From assembly GCA_025618425.1 (NCBI GenBank), contig CM046836.1, positions 26,597,087 to 26,661,086 of the forward strand: DNA of 64,000 bases. Reading direction: 5' to 3'. The position numbers and the translations under genes were made by a program. Numbering within the stretch: position 1 is the stretch's first letter; every line of letters starts with the position of its first letter. Of the stretch, positions 48,841 to 61,560 are shown piece after piece. Source of the stretch: Heliocidaris tuberculata (lineage: Eukaryota; Echinodermata; Echinoidea; Camarodonta; Echinometridae). Under the pieces are notes generated by a model. That model saw nothing but the letters and a program-made list of their open reading frames with translations. It had not been told where the DNA came from and searched no databases.

Positions 48841-49697
48841 TTGGTGTTAATTACACCCCATTATCCTATTTCAAAGGGAATGATTTATCTGGGAAATCTG
48901 GGAATGTGAGTAATATTTTACAGTGTATTTGGTATCTTCTAAATCCCTCCAATGCTATTGTTTGTCTGGTTTCATATCATTTACGAATTTGCTGGAAGCT
49001 ACTTGTTGTCACATTTTATTTTCGCAGTGTATTCAATTTCCAACAAATGACATAGCGGGGTATTTTGACTACTATTGTATCTTTTTGAATGATTATGATG
49101 ATGCTAAAGTGTCCATGAAACTGTTTTGTCCACAGAGGCAACATTTACAGCAAGACCTCGCTTTCACACCAATACGTCACAATGGGACAATGTTTCATAC
49201 AAGCTCGACGAGTCATGAAATGTAGGGTGACGAGGAAGGATCCCAAACATGGACGTGACATTAATTTTTGATAGGTTGTCTGCGACCATGCCCAGTGTAT
49301 TTGCGAGATTTCGGTCTATAATCATGATAATTTCTTACTCTCGATTTAGACCTGTCTTGAACCAACCGTTCTTCAAATTCAAACGTTGTTCTTTTTCATT
49401 CTTAAAAGTAGAAAACCAGAAATGTATACAAAATATGTGTATTACACTGACTAGACGATGTTCATGCGGGTAAAAAGAGGAAAAAATCTTGTCTGAAAGA
49501 GGAAACGTTTTGACAATGTAAACATTATTTTAATTGTGTTTCGCGAAAGAAATTTTCTTTTGAACCGTGTAGGTTCTGCGAGATTAAAGAGTATTGTTGC
49601 ACAGACGAAATTTCTCAAAAAATAGGGTCTTACATAGAGCATATGAACGTACTCTGTAGAAATTCTGCGCTCATCACAATCCTACAATTAATTTGCC
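48841..49697. other. Gene-free stretch
   Basis: No supported coding frame and no recognisable repeat. Confidence 0.45.
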
Positions 49698-49943
49698 CAC
49701 TAGCGTACCCAAGGGGGGGGGGGCAGGGGGCACTTTTTCCCCCTGACAAGTTTTGACAGGAAAAGAAAATTTCCCCCCTTTTTAGCCTCTTTTTTTTTTT
49801 CTTTCTTTTTCTTTTGCTTTTCAGATAATTCTGGACCCCCATAAAATCTGACCCCCCCCCCCCATTGAGCGACCTTTTTGAGCGGTGGGGAAATTTTTTT
49901 TGCCCCCCTTGTAAAAAATCCTGGGTACGCCACTGAATCTGCC
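49690..49943. mobile_element. hAT-type G-rich element with 8-bp target duplication
   Basis: The element spans 49698-49935. Left end CACTAGCGTACCCAAGGGGG and right end CTGGGTACGCCACTG are inverted (CAGTGGCGTACCCAG pattern). The flanking 8-mers are AATTTGCC (49690-49697) and AATCTGCC (49936-49943), matching at 7 of 8. The interior is poly-G and poly-C with a T-rich middle. It includes GAGCGACCTTTTTGAGCGG, the complement of a sequence like the GTCGCTCAGTG words inside the element at 1205. Confidence 0.8.
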
Positions 49944-52693
49944 CTGTATCTGTCAGGCCTATTATCAAATGAGCAATCCCGTGTTAGTTTTTCCAACAGT
50001 CCTGTGTATCATTTAAAGATCATAAGCATGATAATGTAAGCGCTGTCACATTTGAATAACTGCCCAGTCCGCTGACGATGAATTATTTCAGAAACAACAT
50101 GCTGATGATATCGTGACATTGTCCCCAGTAAAAGCATTTACGGCTCTCGAATGAGATGTAATGCAATGGTAATATCTGCAGGCAGCATTTCCATGGGCGA
50201 TTGGTTGGTACTTGCTCATAATTAACATCCCGAAAATGGCAAGTATGATAGTGTTTGTTTTGACGAACTGGGGGGAAAACGAACGGGGGTGGGGGGGGGG
50301 GCGTGGGCTCTAGTACTCCCTTGCCAAATTCCAGCCCCTTTTGCGGTGCCGTTGTCCCCTCCCCTTCCGATATCAAATCATATGGCTTGTTCTACTACTT
50401 ACAGATGTCTCAAGCGAATAAAATTTGGGTAAACAGTGTTTCTAAAACGTGCACAAAAAATGTGCGTGCACCGAACCCACCGAACTAACGCACTCGCAAG
50501 TCGCGAGTAAGGAACTTTACAGGTCTCCTGCATCTCGGAGCATTACAGGAATAGTGCAGAGTTTGGCTTCCGCAGTGTCGGTTGACTTCAGAGCTGGCAG
50601 AGGCACCCGGCTAAAATAATTGCCAGCAAGTTTGTTTTTTCCCCTATGTCATTCCAGTCGGGTCTTTGCCAGGCTTTGCTGCACCTAAAATTTCATAAAT
50701 CCATCTTTATAAAAACGAAATTTGTCTTGAAATAACTTTCTGTTCGGATGTGAAATGCATTATCTTGTTCACGGATCATGGCCAGATTTCGGAGTTTCTT
50801 GTTTATATGGATTTTCACAGAGATGTGCCGGTATGATTTTGAGTGACCATTGACCGGTCAAATTGGAATTTATTAATGATTTTCTGCTGTTCATCTCAAC
50901 CATTTAATTACTGTTTTTATTTTCAAATTTGGATTTTATTTAATCTGTGTCACTGACAAGTTTGGAGTAACAGTTCCATTTAGCTGGTAAGTTTAACTTT
51001 AAGTGTATTAAGTTTTCTGAAAATGATAAAACTGTTCGTATAATAACGTATTCAAGATACCTACTTAACAGTTTCCTTGAATTAACTATTAAAAAAAATA
51101 CAATTCTTATTACATTCATGATGTTTTTGGTCGACGAATGCAACTTAAAAGAATGAGCTTATTAAATTTTGTGTAATTTTCTTCTCTTTTTATTTAGTTG
51201 CACGAACTTTTGCAAAGATTTTTAAAATCTCTATGTCTAACTTGACATGATTCTAATTGCACATTTTTATTCTAGATACGGGTTTTCTCTCTATTTTGTC
51301 TATATTTTTCTGTTACTTCTTTGTTTTCAACAGAATAAAAAAAAAGAGGGATTTCCTCTGGTTCATCCCCCACCCCACACCCTTTTTCACAAAGTTATTA
51401 TCTACCCCCGTCGAGTATTTTACTACTTTTTTGCACAGAAGGAAGGAAAATTTATTCTATTTATGTGTCGTTTGCTGAGATGCAAAAGGTCATTGTGCAC
51501 GATCAGCCCTTTTAGTTCTTCATTCATCCTGACTTATTTCTGACGGTATAATGAGAAGACAATTGCACAGTAGCAGTTGAAAGAAAGTCTTGACCCGCTG
51601 CAATAAATCAAAAGCACCTCATACAAATGTCATATCTTTGTTTATATGGTTCTTCATAAAAAAAATTGTTAAAACCCAAGGGCGCTCGAAAGGTGTGTAT
51701 TATATTGAATAAAATACTGAACCTAACTAAATACGATGGCAAATATCGTCACCTTGGTTTTTAACCTGTATGACAGAAATATACCATAGAGACTTGTGCC
51801 TATTATACGATCCGGTCTTTTAATTTACTATTCACTTTAAATACTTTAAGCTGTCCAAGGGTGAGGCCTTTAAAATGAAGGCCCCTTTATTCATTTTTCC
51901 CCTGTCGATTTTGTTATGTTGTTTAAATTTGGAAAATCTAATATAAAGGAATTCTGCTTCAAATGCCAGAAATCAATTCGAACAACAACAGCAACAAGAA
52001 GAGTATTGCACTGCATGTTAGTGCGGGAAAATATTCAAAGGCGCTTGGAAAGCATTGATTTAAATCAAAATATCCTCCAGATTATTTAAGCCGATCTATA
52101 TTATATACCATTGTTCGACGGCGTACAAGCAGTCGAGGTTTTTAGTTCCGTACCTCGATCAACATGGTCACCATAATTATACAATTCCGAATGAAGTGGT
52201 AACTCCACAGAGGGGCACTAACATGGGGGTAAAAATATCTCTCTATACGTACCCTCTCCCTCCCCTAAAGACTAAAGTAAAAATTGTGAATCGGAAGCAA
52301 GGTCCCAGGTTTGACTCCATGATGGAAATTGGCGTGTTTATGAGGCTGTGTATAGCACTCCCTTGCGGTTTACCCAGGTATGAAAATAATGATTATTCGA
52401 TTAGGAAACATATCTCATAATTATTGTCGTCTGCAGATTGTATACGGTTTTGGGTGGTCTTTTTATTGCCAGAGAGAGGGGAGAAGGGGGGGGGGTGAAA
52501 AGTATTGAGGTGAAGAGGCAGAAGAGAGGTTGGGAGAAAGATAGAGAGAAATAGAGAAGGGGTAGGAGAGACAGAGAGAGAGGGTGGTAGAAAGAGCAGT
52601 ATTATGAGGAGGAGGAGGAGGGCGCATGAATTGGACATAACTTGCCCCTAGATGCTATGATCAGTTCGGGCATGGTCAATATTAGCTACGATC
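49944..52693. other. Gene-free stretch
   Basis: A G-run lies at about 50286-50300 and a purine-rich patch at 52485-52620. A possible partial SINE (CCCAGGTTTGACTCC near 52304) lacks an A box. No coding frame is supported. Confidence 0.45.
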
Positions 52694-52769
52694 ATGTATG
52701 GGTCTCTTTTCGTTGGAAATTTGCCTGCTTTGTTTTTGCCGGTTGTAATTACGAGGTTTCATTTGTCAG

Positions 52770-52885
52770 ATCTTACGGAATATCCTCAAGCAAGCAATAG
52801 GAAAGGAAAGAAATTCACATATCCTTTAATATTTGTCAGAGTTATGAATCCAGAATTCAAAGAAATTGTGTTTGCTAACAATGAG
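52770..52885 (+). CDS. Candidate internal coding exon, unknown protein (weak)
   Basis: A pyrimidine-rich acceptor GGTTTCATTTGTCAG precedes 52770 and a donor-like GTACAGT follows 52885. The 116-bp block between them is open, and its peptide begins DLTEYPQASNRKGKKFTYPL and continues IFVRVMNPEFKEIVFANNE. The composition is plausible for a protein, and the frame remains open for about 36 codons after the donor. No family is recognised, and no neighbouring exon could be linked. Chance is a real alternative in AT-rich DNA. Confidence 0.25.
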
Positions 52886-53309
52886 GTACAGTATTTTATA
52901 CAGTGCAGGAAGTTAATTCTTTATGTCATCTCGGAGACACCCACTGGGGATTTATGGAATGTGTCTGCTTTCAAGTTTAATATTTACTCGTGGTAATATG
53001 TAAGCAATTTACTTCAAAACAGATTAGCACTGAGCGTTAGCTATGAAGGAGTTCCTTTGACTGTCGTAACAGGGGGAGTGTTTGTTGCGACGCTGTGGTG
53101 AACCGCGAAATAAGTGCAGCGCTGCAGTGGGCCAGTCTGTGACTGATCTTTGACCATTCTACTAGTGGTTTTTAGCCATTTATTTGACTTTTTTTTAAAT
53201 GTCATTGTGACCAGACGATGTTTGTTAGGGGACTTAGCCATCCCAGTGGTACGTGTTTACGGAGGTGGAAGAGAGGGGTCAGTCATCGTCAAAAGCTTCA
53301 TACTTCTGA

Positions 53310-53399
53310 AGTCACACCAACGAGAAAGACACCAGACTGATTACAGAATCGAACTAAAAACTAATGGCCAAAGATCGATCGGTTAATAGCGATGTGACT
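53310..53399. mobile_element. GTCGGTC-type inverted-end element, copy 3 (short)
   Basis: Ends AGTCACACCAACGAGAAAGA and TAGCGATGTGACT are inverted over AGTCACA. The interior keeps CACCAGACTGATTACAGAATCG and GATCGATCGGTTAAT, related to the ACCAGACTGA and ATCGGTCGG words of the copies at 2306 and 34693. At 90 bp it is the shortest and most diverged copy. Confidence 0.55.
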
Positions 53400-54815
53400 G
53401 AGGCTGTAAACAAATATCGTAATTAGTGGTAGAGGTGTTGATCAAGCAATTACTCCGTGGTAAAAAAGACTATTGGCTGTCGAGCGATTTACAAGATACC
53501 CATACCACGTTATGATACTCTCAACGTGCTGTTTTGGTGGTAATTGAACCTGGTTCATTTAGATGTCAAATACTTAGTGGGGGTAGACAGACTACTTTAA
53601 GGAAACTATCATGTTTTGATAGGAAATTACAGATGCAATTATATGTCATGCAGGTACCTATCAAGTACATGCTATTCCGAGTATATAATGACAAATGAAA
53701 TTAATTCCTAGTATCTCGTCCCCCCCCCCCCCCTCTTCCTTTTTTCGGCCCTTCAATTTCGTTATTATTTTAAAAAAAAATTAATGGAACAAATAAGAAT
53801 CTGAGGACATCGAGACAATTAAGAAAAAAAAATCATTACATTAATATAATGTGTTTTCACCATGTCAAGTTTTGAGCCTCTGAAGTGCATGCACAAATAA
53901 AGTTGAATGAGGAAAATTTGTGTGGATTTGACCGAATAGAAATTTTATGTACAGGAAAAATAACAAATATTAAATATCATGGGACCCCTTTACCTTATTT
54001 TTAAAAAAAGTCCCGACGAAAAACTAGGAATCAGTTTTCCTCTGGTATTGTAGACCGGCTGTATAATATTCTACATTAGATATCTGCCGTACGATAATTA
54101 TACGTATCAAAATGGTCATGTGTAGCTGATTTGAGGTACTGGGAGTATAGCAAAAATAACCCTTCCCATAAACTTTCCTGACAAGATAAACTTTTAATGA
54201 TTTAAATCAAAAATATATATATTGTGTTGTGTTTCTTGCGAGGCACTGATTTCTTTGAACAGCAAAGGCAATATATGTAAAAAGTATCTGAGGCGTATAG
54301 CCAAAGTAACGTGAAAATAAGTCATTGCGACAAAGGGCAATGCTTTACCAGGCGTTGCATTTCTAATTTCAACATTGTTTTGATCTCAACATATACCATA
54401 GGCGTACTATTTACGATTAATGAGATATAGATAAATAAGGTTTTAATGTTTTATTTACATTATACACGACTAGTTCTGGAGCTAACTCTTAATTTTTCGT
54501 ATTGTGTATCATCTTATATCACTCTATACTGTATAGAAAAAAGTCAACAAACAAAACTCAAGTTAAACAACCCGTGTAGATAAATCCTGCGTATTATTAG
54601 TTGAGTTACAAGCTATGTCATGTAGTGGTAGAAAAGGCAAGGAGTTGATTAATTAATGTTTGCGACTTGTGACACACTGACTGAATGTAGTATATTGGTA
54701 CTTCTCTCCATACATCATCTCTAAAGACGTTTGCGTGCATGAAGAATTAGCAGGTGCATAGGAAGTATGGTGTTCCACTGGAACTATAAAGCCATCAGCC
54801 TCTCCCTTTCTCTCT
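53400..54815. other. Gene-free stretch
   Basis: A C-run lies near 53720-53731. No repeat family or coding block was recognised. Confidence 0.45.
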
Positions 54816-55047
54816 ACTTTGCTCCCCTTCTCCCTCTCTCTCTCTCTCTTCATCCGTCCCTTGCGACCCCCCCCCCCATCACTCTGTCCCTAACTCCCTT
54901 ACTCTTCGATCTCCCTAGATATATCTGCCTCTCTGTTCTCTTTTGTCAATGTCTCTCCTGAATCTCCTCCCTTTCTCTATCATTCCCAATTCTCACTTCC
55001 TTCTCCGTCTTTCCCTCTCCCCCCCCCCTCTCTCTTTCTCTCCCTCT

Positions 55048-55100
<53 letters not shown>

Positions 55101-55152
55101 CCTCTCTTCCTTTCTCTCTCTCCCTCCCTCCTTCCCTCTCTGTCTCACTCTC
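54816..55152. repeat. (CT)n-rich array
   Basis: Pyrimidine-only sequence with a pure CT core at about 55055-55095 and C-runs. Serine/leucine-rich frames across it are artefacts. Confidence 0.95.
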
Positions 55153-55624
55153 ATTTGATGAGGGTAACGCACTCTGGCTTCCCTATCAAACGGAGATGTT
55201 ATTCACTTACATATTGCTTCCTATCCTATCACACCAAATACCCTTTTCGTCGAATGAGATATTCAATTATTTTACACACTTCTCTTCTCCCATCTGACTA
55301 GTATTGCTTTCGTCATATGGAGGATATTACATTTTATTCCAGCAAAGGGGTCAATAAATGTTTATCTCGTTGTAGGTTTATTCATTGATTGTATGTTTGT
55401 GGGAACGCAAGTCGCTGTACTTGATTTGGAAATGAGCTTCCGAGTGTAAATTGCTCAGATATAACAAGTCGGAAAGGTAATGCAATCAAAAGAAAAAGGA
55501 TTTCCCCGACTTATTTCGTTCCCGCACAATACCAATTGAATCAAATCTATAAATGCGTCTCTAGAGATTCTCTGAAACATGTCATATACTTGAAGCAATT
55601 TCCGATTTATTTGGAAAATCTTAC

Positions 55625-55744
55625 TTTCAATTTGGTGACGATACCATGTAAAAGCGTACAGGCACAATTTCACCAGTGGGAGTGACTCCTCTTGCCTCCG
55701 TGTAAACTTTCCCGTTTCTAAATTTTCCGAGCGAGCAAACCGAG
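55625..55744 (-). CDS. Candidate internal coding exon, unknown protein
   Basis: On the minus strand a strong acceptor (CTTTTTACTTTTACTAG) precedes 55744 and a near-consensus donor GTAAGAT follows 55625. The block is exactly 120 bp. Two frames are interesting. One stays open through the donor (begins RFARSENLETGKFTRRQEES, phase 1 at both ends). The other gives a protein-like stretch, GKFRNGKVYTEARGVTPTGE then IVPVRFYMVSSPN, and stops 5 nt before the donor. The sequence is more GC-rich than its surroundings. The splice signals are the best in the window, but no domain is recognised and no partner exon was found. Confidence 0.35.
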
Positions 55745-55889
55745 CTAGTAAAAGTAAAAAGACACACACTATTATGATAGTAAAAATGATATTTCTTCAT
55801 CAAAATACACTCGATGAGATACAACAATGGCATATTAGTCGGACACCACGCTGCTCGAATATGAGGTGACGGTTGCCCAAATTCAAAAT

Positions 55890-56992
55890 TATCGGGGGGG
55901 GGGGGAGGCTGCAGCCCTCTCCCTCAGCATCCCCCGTCTCGTACGCCTATGATACCATGCCTCCCTGTCCCGTCACTGAATTATGAATAGAAGTTAATGC
56001 ATTTTTCATTTTTCTAACAAACATTTGGGGAATTAATAAAAATCAGAACACTACATTATTTCTTTAGTTCTATGAAGAAAGATAGATGGAAAGAAAAAGA
56101 AAAAGAAAAAAAAATGGTGTCCAAATTATCGTGTATATATCTGTTTGAGTCGTAGTTATTAAAATGATAAATCTACGAAGGTATATGACATTTTGCCTGT
56201 ATTTCAACAAATTCGGGGCTGCCAGATGTATCGAAACATTTGGCGTATTATGACTATAGTTTCTTGAGTTTTATTCTGTCATTGGTGTTAGTTTTCTTTT
56301 TTTTAAATGGAAAGTACTAGCCATCACCCATTCACATATGAACTTAGCTATAGAGATGTATTCCTGTTTCGCCGGGAAAGGACACCTGTTAGACATTTTT
56401 GGATTCATTTACAAACGCTGTGCATTTGTTAGGACGGTTCATAATGCCTCAAAATGCCTCAACTTGGGATATTTGTAGAGGCACATCTGGTGTACATGGT
56501 GTAAAGTTTGCTTCGTAGTTATGTATGAGGATTCAAGAATGTTTATGTTTTGAGGTTCGGGGTTTTACATCTAGTTAAAAGTTTCGTTGTACTCTTTGAA
56601 AATCTGAGTCAATAAGCTCACACAAAGTACAAAGTGGCACAGATACTTTTATCACCTCTATCGTGTCTATCTTTCCTTTCAAAAGTCTCGTTGGGCTTTT
56701 ATTTTGTACGACTCCATAATCATACTCCACATTCTGTCACTGGTTTATTTTTTCTTCTGCTTCTATATCTCTCCCCCCCCCCCCCCTCCTTCTGTTTTGC
56801 TTTGTTGTTCCATTTCCAGATAGATTCGCAGCATGATATGACACCTTTCCATTGTGTTTAAACTTGTCGCTGGTTTTAAATTTTAGCACTAAGGTGCGAA
56901 CAAACGTTTATTATGACGTATTTCATACAATTCATGTGAAAGGCAAATGGCGAAACTTTGATTTTTTTCCCCTTTTTTTTCTGTTTGTTTGT
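55890..56992. other. Gene-free stretch
   Basis: A G-run at 55894-55904 and a C-run near 56773-56786 are present. No coding frame is supported. Confidence 0.45.
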
Positions 56993-57205
56993 TTGTCTGT
57001 CTGTCTCTCTCTCTCTATCTCTCGCTGTCTCTCTCTCTCTCTCCCTCTATCTCTTTATATAATATTCCTCTCTCTATTTCTCTCCCTATCTCTTTCTTTC
57101 TCTCTCTCTCTCTCTTTCTCCCTCTGTCTCTCTATATAATATTCCTCTCTCCATTTATCTCCTATCTCTTTCTTTCTTTCTCTCCCTCTTTCTCCCCCCC
57201 CCCTA
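56993..57205. repeat. (CT)n-rich array with TCTATATAATATTCC duplications
   Basis: Variant CT repeat that includes two copies of CTATATAATATTCCTCTCT about 75 bp apart (near 57053 and 57133), so the array has expanded by higher-order duplication. Confidence 0.9.
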
Positions 57206-57549
57206 TAATTTTTCATCTTTACCTCTCCTTTTCCTTTTTCATTGTTCCATTTTCAGACAAACACGTCAGGTAAACTCACAGCACGACATAGCACCTTGTT
57301 ATTGTGTCAAAACTTGCCGCCAGTTATAATTTGTAACAGTTTGGTGGAAGCAAACTATTTTTTGTATGACTCGTTTTTATAGATTTATCTCGTAAGCCAT
57401 ACGCAGCCAGTCCCCTGCAGCCATATTCCTATAGTTGATGACCTTATTAAATATTTGTTACCAAGAACATTATTAGCAATAGAACCTGTCTAATTCTTTC
57501 ATTTTAGTCTCTTCTCACCCCCCCCCCCCCACCCTCTGTACGTCTGTGT

Positions 57550-57719
57550 CCGTATCAATCATGCTAATTGCTCCATAGTTTGTCACTCTTTGCCTGTCTG
57601 TGTCTGATTCTGTACCTCCACCTTCCACGCCCCCTCTCTCCTTGTCTCTTTATGTCTTTCTCTGTCTATGTCTGTCTGTGTGTGTGTGTGTGTGCGCGCG
57701 CGCGTGTGTGTTTCCATAG

Positions 57720-57770
<51 letters not shown>

Positions 57771-57850
57771 CTCCTCCTCCTCCTCCACAGTGTCTTTGTC
57801 AATTGGTCTGTCTGTCTGTCTGTCTGTCTGATTCTTACTCTCTCTATTTC
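57550..57850. repeat. Composite TG, CT, CCT and CTGT simple repeats
   Basis: In order: TCTG-rich sequence, (TG)n with a GCGCGCGC centre near 57694-57703, pure CT at about 57721-57766, (TCC)n, and (CTGT)n near 57808-57830. Alternating purine-pyrimidine TG/GC sequence is a Z-DNA former. Confidence 0.93.
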
Positions 57851-58361
57851 TCTTTCTGATTCTTTCATTTCGAGGTCTTTGACAAATACCAGTTTGCCAG
57901 GTACGCCGATACCGACTTGACCTTGCATGGTGCGAGAAGAACATGTTGTTTATAGGGAGAGCCAGACGTCATGGATCTTTTCAAATCCATACCAGACAAA
58001 CTTTAACTGACTTTATGACATTCATGTGAGAAAATAGAGACGTTTTTATTGCAATAATGAAACGAGTGCTTTCACATTGCTTTATGTAAGTACCATTGCA
58101 TGACAAATGAGATAAAAACGTTTGTTATTCATGATAAATTCTCACACACTAGTATGGCACAGAGCATCTTTTATGTCATCATACCATGTTAAAAGAAAAT
58201 AGTGATCTGTGTAGTATTATGAACCGTTAACATTTCAAGTTTTGCTTCACCTTACTTCTATCATAAAAAGATATATTATTTATCAAAGTATATAAGCAGC
58301 CGGGGACAAAATTAACTTGGAACTGTAATGTCGGATTGGTGCGACGGCATGTTTTTTTCTT

Positions 58362-58428
58362 CTTCTTCTTTCTTTCTTTTCTTCTTCTTCTTCTTCTTCT
58401 TCTTCTTCTTCTTCTTTTTCTTTCTTTT
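58362..58428. repeat. (CTT)n microsatellite
   Basis: CTT/TTTC array lying directly downstream, on the minus strand, of a tRNA-like head. It could have grown from the SINE tail. Confidence 0.9.
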
Positions 58429-58432
58429 TACC

Positions 58433-58491
58433 CCGGGAACTCTCAGTTCTAAGACCTCCATTCTGACCACTGAACCATCAAGCACGCCTCC
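58433..58491 (-). mobile_element. Truncated tRNA-derived SINE head
   Basis: On the minus strand GGAGGCGTGCTTGATGGTTC begins the element and the A box is TGGTTCAGTGG (58467-58477). An anticodon-like arm GGTCTTAGAACTGAGAG follows, then TTCCCGGGG in place of a full B box, and then the GAA/AAG-rich simple repeat. The first 7 bases match the start of the SINE at 40670, but the rest differs. Confidence 0.45.
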
Positions 58492-58499
58492 TTGGCTGT

Positions 58500-61400
58500 G
58501 CATCATTTCTATTTCAGTTTAGCATGCATAGGTTAAAAGAAGGGGGCTTCCATTATAACAATTTTTGCCAGTGGGCTTCCAATCACTGAACTCGAAATAG
58601 GCTCTGATTCGAGCCATACTATGGTGCTTATGTCTTTTGATATGTACTCATACAAAATAATTAATGATATACGGTGTTTGGCATGGATCTTGACCTCTGT
58701 AGGAAATGCTCCTAATGGGATCCAATTATAGTCATGACCACAATGATAACTTAATAAACTTCATATGATAATGGTCCGTATCAGCGCCTTTCAATGGCCC
58801 AAGAGAACAAGATATTCGGATATACGTATCTTTTAAACTGTTTCATTTCTTCAGACTTGCAGACTGCTTATAATATGATAAAACGTCGGACTATGATAGA
58901 ACATTATATTGTAACCTTTAAATTCGAGTATGCTAGATGTGTATGTTGTTTGTCTGGTTGAGCAATCAAGGTGGTAAGTTGAACTTGCCTATAAGGGGTG
59001 ACTAGGTGTTAACATTTAAAAATGTAATGTGCTTTCTCGAATAGAGAGATAATTTCTTGACAAATAAAACCACTCTTTATCATGGTGATTCTGACATTTT
59101 GATTTGGACTATGCAAGCCTGAAATCGATTCGCAGTTTTTGCACTTATATTTATTCGAAACCCGCGAAAGGTCCCAAACTCCATTTCATATACCGAATAA
59201 GCCCTAACAAAGTCGTAAAACCATTATAACTTAACTTCATAACTTGAGGATTCTACAAATGTACTGATACGGAGTAAAAATTAATACAAGCAGCAAATAG
59301 CATTCAGATTTTACTTACAGACCAAACCTTTAAAAAAAGTTATTTGAGATTCATTACACCTAGCTAATATCAGTTACTATGACTATCTAGCGTGTGTGAT
59401 GAATTATTCTTAAATGAATTTCATGAAAAGACCGAGCCCCCAAACATCTTTGTGAAAACTATTATTATCTTGATATTTTTGGCCAAAAGATGACCAGACA
59501 ACCTGCTAAATCTGCGAATCCAAGGGAATCCTTTTCGGAAAGGGTGTATTTCCCGTTATAGGAAGTACTCGTGGGTGACGTTATGTCTACGTAAAGAAGT
59601 ACAGAAAAAAACTGTCAATGTATACCAAAAGTTGTCTTTAAAGGTATAATTTCTATTTCTACAGAAATGCAAAATGTTTAATGTTCTCAAGGAATCCAAT
59701 CAAGTTTACACTGACAATTAAACACCACATTTTAAAAAACAAATTCCCCCTTTTCTAACGAATTAAGATGGGTTATAATTACCTAAATAATAAGCTTACA
59801 AATATTTTTATAATCCTGCTAGAGGGATATAATTATGTAATACCTTGACCTACGCGTGCATACTCGTAGTACATGCGTATTTTTTTCAGAAAATTATTAC
59901 ATTTCTTTTAGCATTCTGTTGGTCCAAACTTACCCGTCTGTACTATACGAGTATTATTTTTTTTAAATTGCCTATATACTATTAACAATAATTAAAGTAA
60001 CGGAAGGAAATTAAAGGCAGTTTTTTAATGGTATCCTTAATTCCATGTAGCATACTATCTGCACCTGTACACCTCTATACATATCAGAAATGCAGTAAAG
60101 GGGTATACTTGTGTATTGATATTTTTTAATTTGAATTTTTAAAATCAAACTTCAAATTTTGAGCAGTAATCTTGAGGAGCTTCTCAGGAAGTAGGGCGTA
60201 CAGTTACCCCGCATGAAACCACCGCAGGCTCATACCTTTAAATATTGGCAGGATTGGTGAGAATCTATTTTTTCTCTCCTCTCTGTCCTTCTATCTCTTT
60301 TTTGCTGACGTCATTATGAAGTAGGTGATGAGTAAATTCTTGAATAGCTTGCTTGGCGAGTTGGTGTTATCCAGGGGTCCCTCGTTCCGCTTTCCCATTC
60401 AGCCATGGCTTTTCCCGTGTGGTTGTGAAGTCCCGGATTTTGGAACGTCCTTGTCGAACTTGTTCCATTGGTTGGAATACATGGGGAAACAACCCTCCAG
60501 TCGTGTTATGACTGTTTTGTGTTGTGTGTTTACTTTTTTCACGGACATGGATCGATCTTTTTCAACTATATTGATGTCTGGAAGGGCGATTTGATATCTT
60601 TATCCCCAGTCTGCCAGTTGTCTGAGATGCGAACCTAGAACCTGTTGTTCAAGAGCAAAATTTGGACACGGGGGCTGTTATTGCCCGAGAATCATCTTTA
60701 CCGTTTTCCGGAAGCGCACATGCAATGCCCCTTCTCAGAAATCCACTATAATGATAATCTTTAAGGAAGAATGTCTTCTTCTGTATATACTTTAATACCG
60801 TGGTAAACATTTGCAATTGAGGGCAAGAAACTTCTTTATGGTGACCGATACTGACGGAATATTGTGTATTCACTGATAACGTATATATTTAGTAATCTAG
60901 ATAACGTATTGGAGGATAAACATAACAAACCATTTTCAGGAAAACGCCCTGCCTGCCGCCTAAATAAGATGTGATATGTGGAGTATTAAAAATCAGGGGG
61001 GGGGGGTGGCAGTTAGGGTAGGGTGCTGAGGGCTGCGCAGCACCGCATTCCTTCACCTTCTAGGCAATTATACTCTCGCCATCTCGGTATAATAATGGAT
61101 AAGATTGGGGAAAATGTTGAATTAGAGGAAGGAAAAGAAAAGAACATAAGTTTTCGTAAAATCTCAGATAACCGTGCAATTCGAATGAAAGTATTTTATT
61201 TTGAAGATAAGGGAAAGAAACCCTGAGGTCAGAGACATACCTCTCAGTCGCTCCAGATGTAAGAAAAACAGAGAACAAAAGAAGACAAGCATGTCAAGAG
61301 GATTTGAAAAACTTTTCGTTTCCCTGAAAGGTTACGTTGCCCATGGGGGCATCGAGTATGTCATCGGAGCTGGGAACGGCTAAACCCAAGTTCAATGCCC

Positions 61401-61560
61401 TGTTCGATGTCATCAAGGAAACTGAAATCGACATTTTGAGGGGGGCAACCACCTACCTCGCTAGACTCCTAAATTAAAAATGCACCCAGTAGCTTTAATT
61501 AGTTCGGGGAGTAAATCTAAGGTCAACTCTTCAAAGAGAAAACAACGGATTTGTTTAGGG
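58500..61560. other. Gene-free stretch
   Basis: A G-run lies near 61000-61010. The frame at 60325-60594 is open and moderately GC-rich, but no domain can be defended. No repeat family was recognised. Confidence 0.45.

Noticed and set aside
52296..52420. Partial SINE suggested by CCCAGGTTTGACTCC
   Set aside because: The B box has a mismatch and no A box lies at the right distance.
60325..60594. An open frame with LFHWLEYMGKQ and FTDMDRS, loosely like a retroelement RNase H linker
   Set aside because: The match is too loose; no catalytic pattern or flanking reverse-transcriptase sequence is present.
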